64,000 nucleotides of DNA from Haloplanus sp. GDY1 (GTDB lineage Archaea; Halobacteriota; Halobacteria; Halobacteriales; Haloferacaceae): positions 682,001 to 746,000 of the forward strand of contig NZ_CP098514.1 of assembly GCF_023703775.1 (NCBI RefSeq). The letters are read 5' to 3'. Positions within the stretch are counted from its first letter, which is position 1. Each line of letters starts with the position of its first letter. A model generated the notes under the pieces. It ran no database searches and was not told the origin of the DNA. It saw nothing but the letters and a program-made list of their open reading frames with translations. Made by a program: the position numbers and the translations under genes. Positions 49,146-57,868 of the stretch are shown in pieces.

Positions 49146-50243
49146 ATGGCAGACACGACGGAGATTCCGACGACGGTGGTCAGCGGCCCGCTCGGGGCCG
49201 GGAAGACGACGCTGGTCAACCGCCTCCTGCACGATCCGGGGGACAGACGCATCGCCGTCGTCGTCAACGACATGGGCGAGGTGAACGTCGACGCCGAACT
49301 GCTGGAGAGCGAGGCCGACGACGGGGTGATCGATCTCTCGAACGGGTGTATCTGCTGTCGCCTCGGCGACGACCTCGTGACCGAGGTGACTCGGCTGGCC
49401 GAGGAACGGTCGTTCGATCACCTCGTGATCGAGGCCTCGGGCATCAGCGAACCCATCCCCATCGCCCGGACGCTGACGACGGGGACCGACGAGGCCGGAC
49501 CACCGGCGGGGATCCGCCTCGACACCACCGTCTCGGTGATCGACGCCTACGGGTTCTGGAAGGCGTTCGATCCCGCCGAGTCGCTCCCCGACGCGGCGCC
49601 GTCCCCCGAGCGCCCGCTGACGGAGGTGCTCGTCGACCAGATCGAGTTCTGTGACGTGCTCCTGTTGAACAAATGCGACATGGTTCCGGACGACGAACTC
49701 GACGCGGTCGAGGCGTCGATCCGCGAACTCCAGCCCCGGGCGGCGATCCACCGAACGACCTACTCCGAGGTCGATCCGGGCACCGTCCTCGGGACGGGCC
49801 TGTTCGACTTCGAGGACGCCCGGCGCCAGCAGGGCTGGAAGCGGGCGCTCGCCGCGGCCGAGGAGGACCGGCACGACCACGCGGATCGGCCCGCGGCCGC
49901 CGCCCACGGGGTCGAGTCGTTCGTCTACCGCCGGGAGCGACCGTTCGACGCCGAACGATTCGACGCCTGGCTCGACGACTGGGAGGGCGACGTGGTCCGC
50001 CTGAAGGGGTTCGCGTGGGTCGCCAGCCGTCCCGAAACCGTGCTCGGTGTGAGTCAGGCCGGACCGGCCGTCCAGGCCGGCCCTATCGGCGAGTGGGGCG
50101 ATGACGACCCGACGACGCGGCTCGTCATCATCGGCCGTCACCTCGATGCCGACGCCGTCACGGCCGCCTTGGACGACTGTCTGGCCGAGGATGCGGAGAC
50201 GGCGGGATCGCCCGGGGCCGACCCGTTCCCCCGCGAGGCCTAG
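49146..50243 (+). CDS. CobW/COG0523-family GTPase (metal chaperone-like)
   Basis: A 365-residue G3E GTPase. Walker A GPLGAGKTTLVNRLL near residue 15, the Zn-binding LSNGCICCRLGDDL (CxCC), LVIEASGISEPIPIA, and the G4 motif LLNKCDM are present. The C-terminal CobW domain starts near ESFVYRRERPFDAERFD, and a His/Asp linker EEDRHDHADRP precedes it. COG0523 proteins insert or traffic Zn or Co; no target gene is adjacent. Its TAG shares CTAG with the 50-residue CxxC protein. Confidence 0.92.
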   Translation: MADTTEIPTTVVSGPLGAGKTTLVNRLLHDPGDRRIAVVVNDMGEVNVDAELLESEADDGVIDLSNGCICCRLGDDLVTEVTRLAEERSFDHLVIEASGISEPIPIARTLTTGTDEAGPPAGIRLDTTVSVIDAYGFWKAFDPAESLPDAAPSPERPLTEVLVDQIEFCDVLLLNKCDMVPDDELDAVEASIRELQPRAAIHRTTYSEVDPGTVLGTGLFDFEDARRQQGWKRALAAAEEDRHDHADRPAAAAHGVESFVYRRERPFDAERFDAWLDDWEGDVVRLKGFAWVASRPETVLGVSQAGPAVQAGPIGEWGDDDPTTRLVIIGRHLDADAVTAALDDCLAEDAETAGSPGADPFPREA

Positions 50244-50392
50244 ATGCCCACGTCCTCGCGGAGGTCGTCCCAGGAGTCGTGGAAGCCGTAGGTCGACTGT
50301 GAGCTTCCACCGCTCACCGACTGGTAGGTCTCGTCGTAGGACAGGAGTTGCGTCCAGCCGTCGTGGTAGCGATAACTACAGTACTGACACAT
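50240..50392 (-). CDS. 50-residue CxxC protein
   Basis: A small protein starting MCQYCSYRYHDGWTQLLSYD, with a single CxxC and a Ser/Tyr/Gly-rich remainder ending SWDDLREDVGI. One CxxC per chain suggests a dimeric zinc site or no metal. It follows the formaldehyde-dehydrogenase-like gene by 62 nt, with a T6 tract between, so it may be separately transcribed. Unknown family. Confidence 0.62.
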   Translation of the reverse strand: MCQYCSYRYHDGWTQLLSYDETYQSVSGGSSQSTYGFHDSWDDLREDVGI

Positions 50393-50432
50393 GAGTGGGG
50401 ATATTCGCGGCGTCGTGTTAGCTCTGTCGTCG

Positions 50433-50438
50433 AAAAAA
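50433..50438 (-). terminator. U-tract terminator after the formaldehyde-dehydrogenase-like gene
   Basis: Minus-strand TTTTTT 16 nt after the stop at 50455. Archaeal termination uses such U-rich tracts; a partial TATA role for the next gene cannot be excluded. Confidence 0.45.
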
Positions 50439-50454
50439 TCGGAGCGCCGTCGCC

Positions 50455-51618
50455 CTACGGCTCCAGCAGGACCTTCGTCACGCCCTCCTCGCGGTTGTCG
50501 AAGGCCTCGTACATCTCCGGCGCTTCTTCGAGGTCGACGCGGTGCGAGACGACCCAACTGGGGTCGGCACGGCCCGAGACGATCATATCGCGGAGTTCGC
50601 GGTTGTAGGACTTGACGTTACACTGGCCGGTGCCGAGCGCCTGTCCCTTCTCGAAGAGGAGACCGAAGTCGATGCCGAGACGGCCCTGTGCGGCCATGTC
50701 GTCGGGCGCGCCGGGGTCCTCCGGGACGTAGAGCCCGGGGATGCCGAGCTCGCCCGTCGGCTTGACCGTTCTGATCAGGTTGTTGATGACGACCGCCGGA
50801 TTCTCGCGGGCCGGGTCGTACGCGGAGTCGGCCTCCTTCTCGGGGTCGACGGCCTGGTAGCCGACCGCGTCGACGCCCTTGTCGACGCCGCCGCCGTGGA
50901 GGTCCTTGATCTGCTCGACCGGGTCGCCCTCCTCGAAGTTGATCGGCGTCGCGTCGCAGTGCTCCGCGGCGAGATCGAGGCGGCTCGGCACGCGGTCGAC
51001 GACGTAGATGTCGGACGCGCCCTTGAGCTTCGCGCTGTAGGCGGCCATCAGGCCGACCGGACCGGCGCCGTAGACGGCCACCGAGTCGCCGGCCTCGAGG
51101 TTGGCGAGTTCGGTGCCGTGCCAGCCCGTCGGGAAGATGTCCGCGAGGAGCGCGAACGAGTCCTCGTGTTCGTCGCCCTCGGGCAGTTTCAGCGCGTTGA
51201 AGTCGGCGTAGGGGATGCGGAGCTTCTCGGCCTGCCCGCCCTTGTACGGCCCCATGGCGACGTAGCCGTACGCGCCGCCGGCGAAGCCGGGGTTGACGTT
51301 CGTACAGAAGCCGGTGTACCCCTTCTCGCAGTTCTCACAGTGCCCGCAGGCGACGTTGAAGGGGGCGACCACCCGGTCGCCGACCTCGAGGCTCGACACG
51401 GCCTCGCCGACCTCGCTGACGATGCCCATGTTCTCGTGCCCGAAGACGATACCCGGCTCCGCGGCCGTCCGCCCCTCGTACATGTGGAGGTCGGACCCGC
51501 AGATACACGTCGTCGTGATGTCGATGACGACGTCGTTGGGGTGTTCGATCTCCGGTTCGTCGACCTCTTCGACTGCGACTTCGTGTGGTCCCTTGTAGAC
51601 CACGGCGTTCATTGACAT
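50455..51618 (-). CDS. Zinc-dependent alcohol dehydrogenase, glutathione-independent formaldehyde dehydrogenase type
   Basis: A 387-residue medium-chain dehydrogenase. Catalytic Zn ligands in CICGSDLHMYEGR and FGHENMGIV; structural Zn cluster ACGHCENCEKGYTGFC; NAD site VAVYGAGPVGLMAAYSAKL. The long central insert and DAVGYQAVDPEKEADS are typical of Pseudomonas-type formaldehyde dehydrogenase (formaldehyde dismutase group), which oxidise aldehydes without glutathione. ATG 51618 overlaps the HbpS-like stop (ATGA), so the two are translated together. Confidence 0.9.
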   Translation of the reverse strand: MSMNAVVYKGPHEVAVEEVDEPEIEHPNDVVIDITTTCICGSDLHMYEGRTAAEPGIVFGHENMGIVSEVGEAVSSLEVGDRVVAPFNVACGHCENCEKGYTGFCTNVNPGFAGGAYGYVAMGPYKGGQAEKLRIPYADFNALKLPEGDEHEDSFALLADIFPTGWHGTELANLEAGDSVAVYGAGPVGLMAAYSAKLKGASDIYVVDRVPSRLDLAAEHCDATPINFEEGDPVEQIKDLHGGGVDKGVDAVGYQAVDPEKEADSAYDPARENPAVVINNLIRTVKPTGELGIPGLYVPEDPGAPDDMAAQGRLGIDFGLLFEKGQALGTGQCNVKSYNRELRDMIVSGRADPSWVVSHRVDLEEAPEMYEAFDNREEGVTKVLLEP

Positions 51619-52067
51619 CAGTGACTCACCTCGGACCGTTGCCCGCCGTCCCGGATCGCTTCCCACTCCTCGACGCCCGCCTGCGCGACGTCCATGTCCT
51701 GTTCGACCGCACCGCCGGAGACGCCGAACGCGCCGACCACGTCCCCCTCCTCGTCGAACAGCGGATACCCCCCGCCGAAGATGACCATACGACCCTCGTC
51801 GGTCGACTGGAGTCCGTACAGGGAGTTGCCGGGTTCGGAGGGTTCGGCGAGTTCGTGGGTCGGCATATCGAGCGCGGCCGACGTGTACGCTTTGTTCCGC
51901 GAGATGGAGACCGAGGCCAGCCAGGCGTCGTCCATCCGGTGCTGTGCGATGAGGTTCCCCTCGGAGTTCGCCACCGTGATAACCATCGGGTTGTCGATCT
52001 CTTCGGCTCGCTCTTCGGCCGCATCGATCAATTCTGTCGCCGTGTCAAGAGGGATGGAGTGTACCAT
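51618..52067 (-). CDS. GlcG/HbpS-family heme-binding protein
   Basis: A 149-residue protein of the GlcG/HbpS (DUF336) family. MVITVANSEGNLIAQHRMDD, AWLASVSISRNKAYTSAALD, GRMVIFGGGYPLFDEEGDVV and GAFGVSGGAVEQDMDVA are family segments. In Streptomyces, extracellular HbpS binds heme and iron; other members are cytosolic. No signal peptide is present, so this one is probably cytosolic. Start ATG 52067 is supported by GTTTATCC centred 28 nt upstream; an in-frame ATG at 52145 is possible. It leads the two-gene unit with the aldehyde dehydrogenase. Confidence 0.87.
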   Translation of the reverse strand: MVHSIPLDTATELIDAAEERAEEIDNPMVITVANSEGNLIAQHRMDDAWLASVSISRNKAYTSAALDMPTHELAEPSEPGNSLYGLQSTDEGRMVIFGGGYPLFDEEGDVVGAFGVSGGAVEQDMDVAQAGVEEWEAIRDGGQRSEVSH

Positions 52068-52636
52068 CGGGCCGATAGTTTCGGAGACAGTCGGATAAAC
52101 ATTTGCCTTTACATTCTCGATTCTCTCGACACGCCTAGTCGACATCGGTTTCGTCGAGCGTGGATGGCGAAAGAATCGAATTTGAGGCTCATCATCCCAC
52201 TGAGTCGGCGTTCGTCGTCTCAAGGGTCGGCAAATCGGAACGCGTTCGTGCCGAGAAGCGAGTAACTGAAACTACTTACTAATTGTGTGAGCGAAATCCG
52301 TGGACTTACGTCCGCTACGCCCGTTTTAGGCAGACCTAAACAAACTGCATAGAAGTTGTCTTTCCACAGCACGTGATCGGCGGTGGCGGTGGACGGTGCG
52401 CCGGCGACCCGGGGCGTTCGGGCCGGAACGGACCGTTCGACGCTCCGTCGGCACCGCCACCGTACCAGTGCGTCGAGCGGGGAGGATGTAACGTCTCGAA
52501 GTTACGAATTCGCGAACCGTCGGCGCACGTGACGGACGCGACGAATCGTTTTTGGTTGCGTTTCTCCAACGGGAGAGCGGAATCGATGCGCCACAGTCTT
52601 TCGGAGTATCCGACGGGCGGGAGAGTGAACTGACCG
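52068..52636. other. 569-nt gap between divergent HbpS-like and molybdoenzyme genes
   Basis: Contains the HbpS promoter (52091-52099), an iron-box-like dyad at 52325-52340, a GTAAC/GTTAC pair (52488-52505) and an EcoRI-containing palindrome CGAATTCG. Some short frames are open but have no start, codon or motif support. No clear TATA box precedes the molybdoenzyme gene closely. Confidence 0.6.
52325..52340. promoter_or_regulatory. DtxR/IdeR-like iron-box dyad
   Basis: TTTAGGCAGACCTAAA has 6-bp arms around CAGA and contains the TTAGG/CCTAA half-sites typical of DtxR-family operators. It is 258 nt from the HbpS-like start and 297 nt from the molybdoenzyme start. Confidence 0.4.
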
Positions 52637-55006
52637 ATGGCCTTCGAAACGGTCGACGCCGACGACGTGGACCCGGCCGAGCTGCTCGGCTCCGCGGTGC
52701 AGCGTCGGGAGGACCCACACCTCCTCACCGGCGACGCGGAGTACACCGACGACCTCGGGTATCCCGACGAGACACACCTCGCCTTGCTCGGGAGCCAGTA
52801 CGGAAACGCCACCGTCGAGTCCGTCGACACGAGCGAGGCGGCGGCGATGGACGGCGTCCTCGCCGTCCTCACGTGGTCGGACATCGACGCCTCGGACGCG
52901 CCGGGGTACGTCCGAACCGACGACCCCGAAGGTGGCTCGACCGAGTCGGACGCCGAGACGGGCGCGACGTCGCCGGACCAGCCCCTGCTGGCCGACGGCC
53001 GGGTCGTGTATCAGGGGCAGCCGGTCGCCGCCGTCGTCGCCGAGGACCGCTACCGCGCCCACGACGCGCTCGACGGCATCGACGTGACCTACGACCGCCA
53101 CGACGCGGTGGTCGATCCCCGAGAGGCGACGGCCGAGGACGCGCCGACGGTCCACGACGACGCGCCGGGGAACGTCGCGTTCACGTGGGAGACGGGCGAC
53201 GAGGCGGCCGCCGACGCGGCGCTCGACGCCGCGGACAACGTGGTCGAACTGGACCTCGAAATCAACCGAGTGATCCCGACCGCGATGGAACCGCGAGCCG
53301 CGGTGGCGCGGTACCGACCGTCCGACGACGCCCTCGACGTCGCGCTCTCGACGCAGAAACCCCACGGGATGCAGGGCGACCTCTCGTCCACCCTCGGCGT
53401 CCCCGACCACCGCATCCGGGTTCGCGCCCCGGACGTGGGCGGCGGCTTCGGCGCCAAACTCTTCCCGTACACCGGCTACCTGCTCGCCGGGTGGTGTGCC
53501 ATGCACGTCGAGCGGCCGGTGAAGTGGGTCGCGCCCCGCACCGAGGACTTCCTGTCGATGATCCACGCCCGTAACCACCTCGTCCACGCCGAGGCGGGGG
53601 TCGATGACGACGGCCGACTGCGGGGGTTCCGCGCCGAGACGACGGCTCCGGTCGGCGGCTTCCTCGTCCCCGCCGGCTCCGGCGTCCCGACCAACCTCGG
53701 GCTGATGGCCAACGGGCAGTACGACGTGCCTGGCGCCTACGTCCACACGACGGGCGTGTTCACCAACACGGCGCCGCTCTCGGCCTACCGCGGCGCCGGC
53801 CGCCCGGAGGCAACCTACTTCATCGAGCGACTCGTCCACGAGGCGGCGCGGAGACTCGACTTGGACCCCGTGGCCATCCGCCGTCGGAACTTCATCCCCG
53901 TCGACGCCTTCCCCTTCGAGACCGGCCTGGGGCGCACCTACGACTCCGGGGACTACGACGCGACGCTCACGCGCGCCCTGGAGACCGTCGGCTACGAGGA
54001 CGTCCGGGAGCGACAGGCCGCGGCCCGCGAGGAGGGTCGGTATCTCGGCATCGGCCTGTCGTGTTACGTCGAGGCCTGTGGTAACGCCCCCGGGATGTAC
54101 GAGAACGGTGCGGTCCACGTCAAACCCTCCGGCCGGGTGATCGTCAAAACCGGGACCGCCGAAATCGGGACGGGCCACCACACCGGCTACGCTCAGATCG
54201 TCGCGCACGAACTGGGCGTCCCGGCCGCCGACGTGGCGGTGCGCGAAGGCGACACGGCAGACATCGACGAGGGCAACGGCACCGGTGGGAGTCGCGCGAT
54301 GGCCGTCGGGGGAAGCGCGATCAAGCGAAGCGCCGAGAAGGTGGTCGAGAAGGCCCGCCGGATAGCGAGCCACCGCCTCGAAGTCGCCGACGCGGACCTC
54401 AGGTTCGAGGACGGCGACTTCTTCGTCGCCGGCGCACCGGAGCGGTCGATGAGCTTTCGGGAGGTCGCGAGCGTCGCCTACGAGGGCGTCGACGCCCTCC
54501 CCGAGGGGATGGAACCGGGACTCGACGAGACGACGTTTTTCGACCCCTCGAACTACACCTTCCCGTTCGGCACCCACGTCGCCGTCGTGGAAGTGGAGCC
54601 ATCGACCGGCGAAATCGACATCGAGCGGTACGTCGCCGTCGACGACGTTGGCGAGCAGATCAACCCCAAGATCGTCGAGGGACAGATCCACGGCGGCGTC
54701 GCCCAGGGCGTCGGCCAGGCGCTTCAGGAGGAGGCCGTCTACGACGACAACGGCAACCTGTTGACCGGGTCCCTGCAGGATTACGCGATGCCGAAGGCGG
54801 CTGACGTGCCGGAGATCGAGTGGGACTCGACGGTGACGCCGTGTCCGCACAACCCGCTGGGGGTGAAAGGCGTCGGCGAGGCGGGCGCCATCGCCGCCCC
54901 GCCGGCCGTCGTCAACGCCGTCCACGACGCCCTCGACCCACTCGACGTCGGCACCATCGACATGCCGCTGACCGCCGAGCGCGTCTGGTCGGCTGTCGGG
55001 AAGTGA
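52637..55006 (+). CDS. Xanthine-dehydrogenase-family molybdopterin-binding subunit (CoxL form-II-like)
   Basis: A 789-residue large subunit of the Mo-hydroxylase family. Domains: Ald_Xan_dh_C (about 20-135) and MoCoBD (about 150-780). Key sites: Mo-cofactor segments VRAPDVGGGFGAKLFPYTGY, TAEIGTGHHTGYAQI, NGTGGSRAMAVGGSAI and the catalytic Glu in GVKGVGEAGAIAAPP. The active-site loop is SAYRGAGRPE, i.e. not the AYxCSFR of true CO dehydrogenase (form I), so an aldehyde, heterocycle or other hydroxylase is likely. The FAD (CoxM) and [2Fe-2S] (CoxS) partners, normally adjacent, are absent here. Confidence 0.9.
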   Translation: MAFETVDADDVDPAELLGSAVQRREDPHLLTGDAEYTDDLGYPDETHLALLGSQYGNATVESVDTSEAAAMDGVLAVLTWSDIDASDAPGYVRTDDPEGGSTESDAETGATSPDQPLLADGRVVYQGQPVAAVVAEDRYRAHDALDGIDVTYDRHDAVVDPREATAEDAPTVHDDAPGNVAFTWETGDEAAADAALDAADNVVELDLEINRVIPTAMEPRAAVARYRPSDDALDVALSTQKPHGMQGDLSSTLGVPDHRIRVRAPDVGGGFGAKLFPYTGYLLAGWCAMHVERPVKWVAPRTEDFLSMIHARNHLVHAEAGVDDDGRLRGFRAETTAPVGGFLVPAGSGVPTNLGLMANGQYDVPGAYVHTTGVFTNTAPLSAYRGAGRPEATYFIERLVHEAARRLDLDPVAIRRRNFIPVDAFPFETGLGRTYDSGDYDATLTRALETVGYEDVRERQAAAREEGRYLGIGLSCYVEACGNAPGMYENGAVHVKPSGRVIVKTGTAEIGTGHHTGYAQIVAHELGVPAADVAVREGDTADIDEGNGTGGSRAMAVGGSAIKRSAEKVVEKARRIASHRLEVADADLRFEDGDFFVAGAPERSMSFREVASVAYEGVDALPEGMEPGLDETTFFDPSNYTFPFGTHVAVVEVEPSTGEIDIERYVAVDDVGEQINPKIVEGQIHGGVAQGVGQALQEEAVYDDNGNLLTGSLQDYAMPKAADVPEIEWDSTVTPCPHNPLGVKGVGEAGAIAAPPAVVNAVHDALDPLDVGTIDMPLTAERVWSAVGK

Positions 55007-55009
55007 GCC

Positions 55010-56161
55010 CTACAGGTCGAAGTGCGCCGCCGCCGTCTCCATGTCCTTGTCCCCGCGCCCCGAGAGGTTCACGAGGATGCTGTCGTGGTCGCCCGCCTCG
55101 GCCAACTCGATGGCGAGCGCCACGCCGTGGCTCGATTCGAGCGCCGGGATGATCCCCTCCGTCTCCGAGAGTTCGCGGAAGGCCGCGAGCGCCTCGTCGT
55201 CGGTGACGGCGGTGTACTCGGCGCGACCGACGGCCCGGAACATGGCGTGTTCGGGGCCGACGCCCGGATAGTCCAGCCCCGCGGAGACGGAGTGAACCTC
55301 GGTGTCCTCGTCGATCACCCGGGTCTTCATCCCGTGGATCACCTCGTCCTCGCCGTCGGCGAGCGGGGCGGCGTGGCGGCCGGACCCCTCGCCCTCGCCG
55401 CCCCCTTCGGCGCCGTAGAAGGCGACGTCGTCGTCGCGGAAGGCGTGAAAGAGGCCGATGGCGTTCGACCCGCCGCCGACGCAGGCGACCGCCGCGTCGG
55501 GCAGGGAGCCGATCCGGTCGAGGGCCTGCTGGCGCGCCTCCTCGCCGATGACCGACTGGAAGTCACGCACCATGCGCGGGAACGGGTCGGGACCGACGAC
55601 GCTCCCGACGAGGTAGTGGGTGTCCTCGATGTTCGCGGCCATGTCCTCCAGGGCGGCGTCGACGGCGTCGGCGAGGCCCGCCCCGCCGCGGGTCACCTCG
55701 TTGACCGTCGCCCCCATCAGCCGCATCCGGAAGACGTTCATCTTCTGACGCTCGACGTCCTTCGTCCCCATGTAGATCTCGGTGTCGAGGTCGAGGAGGG
55801 CGCCGGCCATCGCCGTCGCCGTGCCGTGCTGTCCCGCGCCGGTCTCGGCGATCAGTCGCTCCTTGCCCGCTCGCTTCGCGAGGAGCGCCTGCCCGAGCGT
55901 GTTGTTGATCTTGTGGGCGCCGCCGTGGAGGAGGTCCTCCCGCTTCAGGTAGATGTCGGCGCCGTACCGCTCGCTGAGGTTGCGGGCGTGGTACAGCGGC
56001 GTCGGACGCCCGGCGAACGTCTCCAGCAGGTCGCGCAGGTCCGACTGGAACGCCTCGGTGCCCGCCACCTCGTCGTACGCGTTCGCGAGGTGTTCGAGGG
56101 GCTCTTCCAGCGCGTCGGGGACGTGACGGCCGCCGTAGCCGTCGAAGGTACCGTCTGCCAT
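55010..56161 (-). CDS. trpB: Tryptophan synthase beta chain
   Basis: A 383-residue TrpB of the TrpB1 type, condensing indole with serine. The PLP Lys is in [17 protein letters not shown], the loop [14 protein letters not shown] and the phosphate site [15 protein letters not shown] are intact, and the Glu of catalysis is in AETGAG. trpA and other trp genes are not beside it. A GTTTATG box is centred 29 nt before ATG 56161. It converges with the molybdoenzyme gene. Confidence 0.95.
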   Translation of the reverse strand: MADGTFDGYGGRHVPDALEEPLEHLANAYDEVAGTEAFQSDLRDLLETFAGRPTPLYHARNLSERYGADIYLKREDLLHGGAHKINNTLGQALLAKRAGKERLIAETGAGQHGTATAMAGALLDLDTEIYMGTKDVERQKMNVFRMRLMGATVNEVTRGGAGLADAVDAALEDMAANIEDTHYLVGSVVGPDPFPRMVRDFQSVIGEEARQQALDRIGSLPDAAVACVGGGSNAIGLFHAFRDDDVAFYGAEGGGEGEGSGRHAAPLADGEDEVIHGMKTRVIDEDTEVHSVSAGLDYPGVGPEHAMFRAVGRAEYTAVTDDEALAAFRELSETEGIIPALESSHGVALAIELAEAGDHDSILVNLSGRGDKDMETAAAHFDL

Positions 56162-56275
56162 GGGGACTGGATGCTCGCCGGGGACACATAAACGCTACTG
56201 GCCGTCGCCGGTCGGCAGCGGATCCGGGGCGGGTGGACCGAAACCCTTAGTGCCGGGCCGGAAGTCCCCACACAC

Positions 56276-56554
56276 ATGAGCGAGACGCCCGTCGATCCCG
56301 AGGAGGTCCGTCACGTGGCGGATCTGGCCCGGATCGACTTGGACGAGGACGAGGTGGACCGCTTCGCCGTGCAGTTCGCCGACATCCTCTCCTACTTCGA
56401 CGCGCTGGACGACGTGCCCGAGGTGGACGCCGAGGCCGACCTGGTGAACGTCATGCGCGCCGACGAGGTGCGCGAGGGGCTCTCCCAGGAGGAGGCGCTG
56501 CAGAACGCCCCGGAGACGGAGGACGGCTACTTCAAGGGGCCGAACGTCTCATGA
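56276..56554 (+). CDS. gatC: Glu-tRNA(Gln)/Asp-tRNA(Asn) amidotransferase subunit C
   Basis: A 92-residue GatC that bridges GatA and GatB in the transamidation of misacylated tRNA. VDPEEVRHVADLARIDLDED and FADILSYFDALDDVPEVDAE are the family core; DGYFKGPNVS ends it. CCCTTAG is centred 29 nt before ATG 56276. Overlaps gatA (ATGA 56551-56554). gatB is not in the window. Confidence 0.95.
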   Translation: MSETPVDPEEVRHVADLARIDLDEDEVDRFAVQFADILSYFDALDDVPEVDAEADLVNVMRADEVREGLSQEEALQNAPETEDGYFKGPNVS

Positions 56555-57822
56555 GCGTCGACGCGTTCATCACGGAGACGACCATCGAGGGCGCGGACGA
56601 CGGCCCGCTCTCGGGGCGCACCGTCGCCGTCAAGGACAACATCTCGACGGAGGGCGTCCGGACTACCTGTGGCTCCGAGATGCTCGCGGAGTACGTCCCG
56701 CCGTACGACGCGACGGTGGTCGAGCGCTTGAAGGCGGCCGGTACGACGGTCGTCGGCAAGACCAACATGGACGAGTTCGGAATGGGGACGACCACCGAGA
56801 CGTCGGCGTTCGGCCCGACGAAGAACCCGGTCGACGAGTCCCGGGTGCCCGGCGGGTCCTCCGGCGGCAGCGCCGCGGCCGTCGCCGCCGGCGAGGCGGA
56901 CGTCGCCCTCGGCAGCGACACCGGCGGCTCCATCCGCTGTCCCGCCGCCTTCTGTGGCGTCGTCGGCATCAAGCCCACCTACGGGCTGGTCTCGCGGTAC
57001 GGCCTCGTCGCCTACGCCAACTCGCTGGAACAGATCGGGCCGCTGGCGCCCACCGTCGAGGCGGCCGCCGAACTCCTCGAGGTCATCGCTGGCCCCGACG
57101 AGCGCGACGCGACGACCCGCGAGGAGGGGGCCGACGCCGACTACGCGAGCGCCGCCGACGGCGACGTCGAGGGGCTCTCGATCGGCGTCCCGACCGAACT
57201 GATCGAGGGCGCCGACGACCGCGTCGTCGAGCAGTTCCGCGCCGCGCTCGACGACCTAGAGGCACGGGGTGCGGAGACCCACGAGGTGAGCCTCCCGTCG
57301 GTCGAACGCGCCGTCCAGGCCTACTACGTCATCGCCATGTCCGAGGCGTCCTCGAACCTCGCGCGGTTCGACGGGGTGCGCTACGGCCCCGACGCCGACG
57401 TCGAGGGCAACTGGAACGAGTCGTTCGCCCGGGTCCGCGAGGAGGGGTTCGGCGACGAGGTGAAACGGCGGATCCTGCTCGGCACGTACGCCCTCTCCGC
57501 CGGCTACCACGACAAGTACTACGCGAAGGCCCAGGACGCCCGCGCGTGGCTGAAGCGGGACTTCGACGAGGCGCTCGCCGAGGCCGACGTGCTGGCGTCG
57601 CCGACGATGCCCGTCCTCCCCTTCGAACTCGGCGAGAGCCTCGACGACCCGCTCCAGATGTACCTCGCCGACGCCAACACGGTGCCCGTCAACCTCGCGA
57701 ACCTCCCCGCCATCTCCGTCCCCGCCGGCCGGGCCGACGGCCTCCCCGTCGGCCTGCAGTTGATCGGACCGACGTTCGGCGAGCGGGACATCATCCGGGC
57801 CGCGAGCGCCGTCGAGAACTGA
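56551..57822 (+). CDS. gatA: Glu-tRNA(Gln)/Asp-tRNA(Asn) amidotransferase subunit A
   Basis: A 423-residue amidase that frees ammonia from glutamine. The Ser-cisSer-Lys triad is visible: Lys in TVAVKDNISTEG, and the signature PGGSSGGSAAAVAAGEADVA with ALGSDTGGSIRCPAAFCGVV. It is somewhat shorter than bacterial GatA (about 480), as usual in haloarchaea. Translated with gatC. Confidence 0.95.
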   Translation: MSVDAFITETTIEGADDGPLSGRTVAVKDNISTEGVRTTCGSEMLAEYVPPYDATVVERLKAAGTTVVGKTNMDEFGMGTTTETSAFGPTKNPVDESRVPGGSSGGSAAAVAAGEADVALGSDTGGSIRCPAAFCGVVGIKPTYGLVSRYGLVAYANSLEQIGPLAPTVEAAAELLEVIAGPDERDATTREEGADADYASAADGDVEGLSIGVPTELIEGADDRVVEQFRAALDDLEARGAETHEVSLPSVERAVQAYYVIAMSEASSNLARFDGVRYGPDADVEGNWNESFARVREEGFGDEVKRRILLGTYALSAGYHDKYYAKAQDARAWLKRDFDEALAEADVLASPTMPVLPFELGESLDDPLQMYLADANTVPVNLANLPAISVPAGRADGLPVGLQLIGPTFGERDIIRAASAVEN

Positions 57823-57868
57823 CCGCGGACGGTACTTTTTCGGCGTCACCCCTCGCAGCCCTCCACGA

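Noticed and set aside
52505-52512. Palindrome CGAATTCG
   Set aside because: Eight bases including a restriction site are expected by chance at this length of sequence.
52373-52633. Small plus-strand frame in the HbpS-molybdoenzyme gap
   Set aside because: Composition is Gly/Arg/Pro-rich, no ribosome site or TATA at the right distance and no motif.
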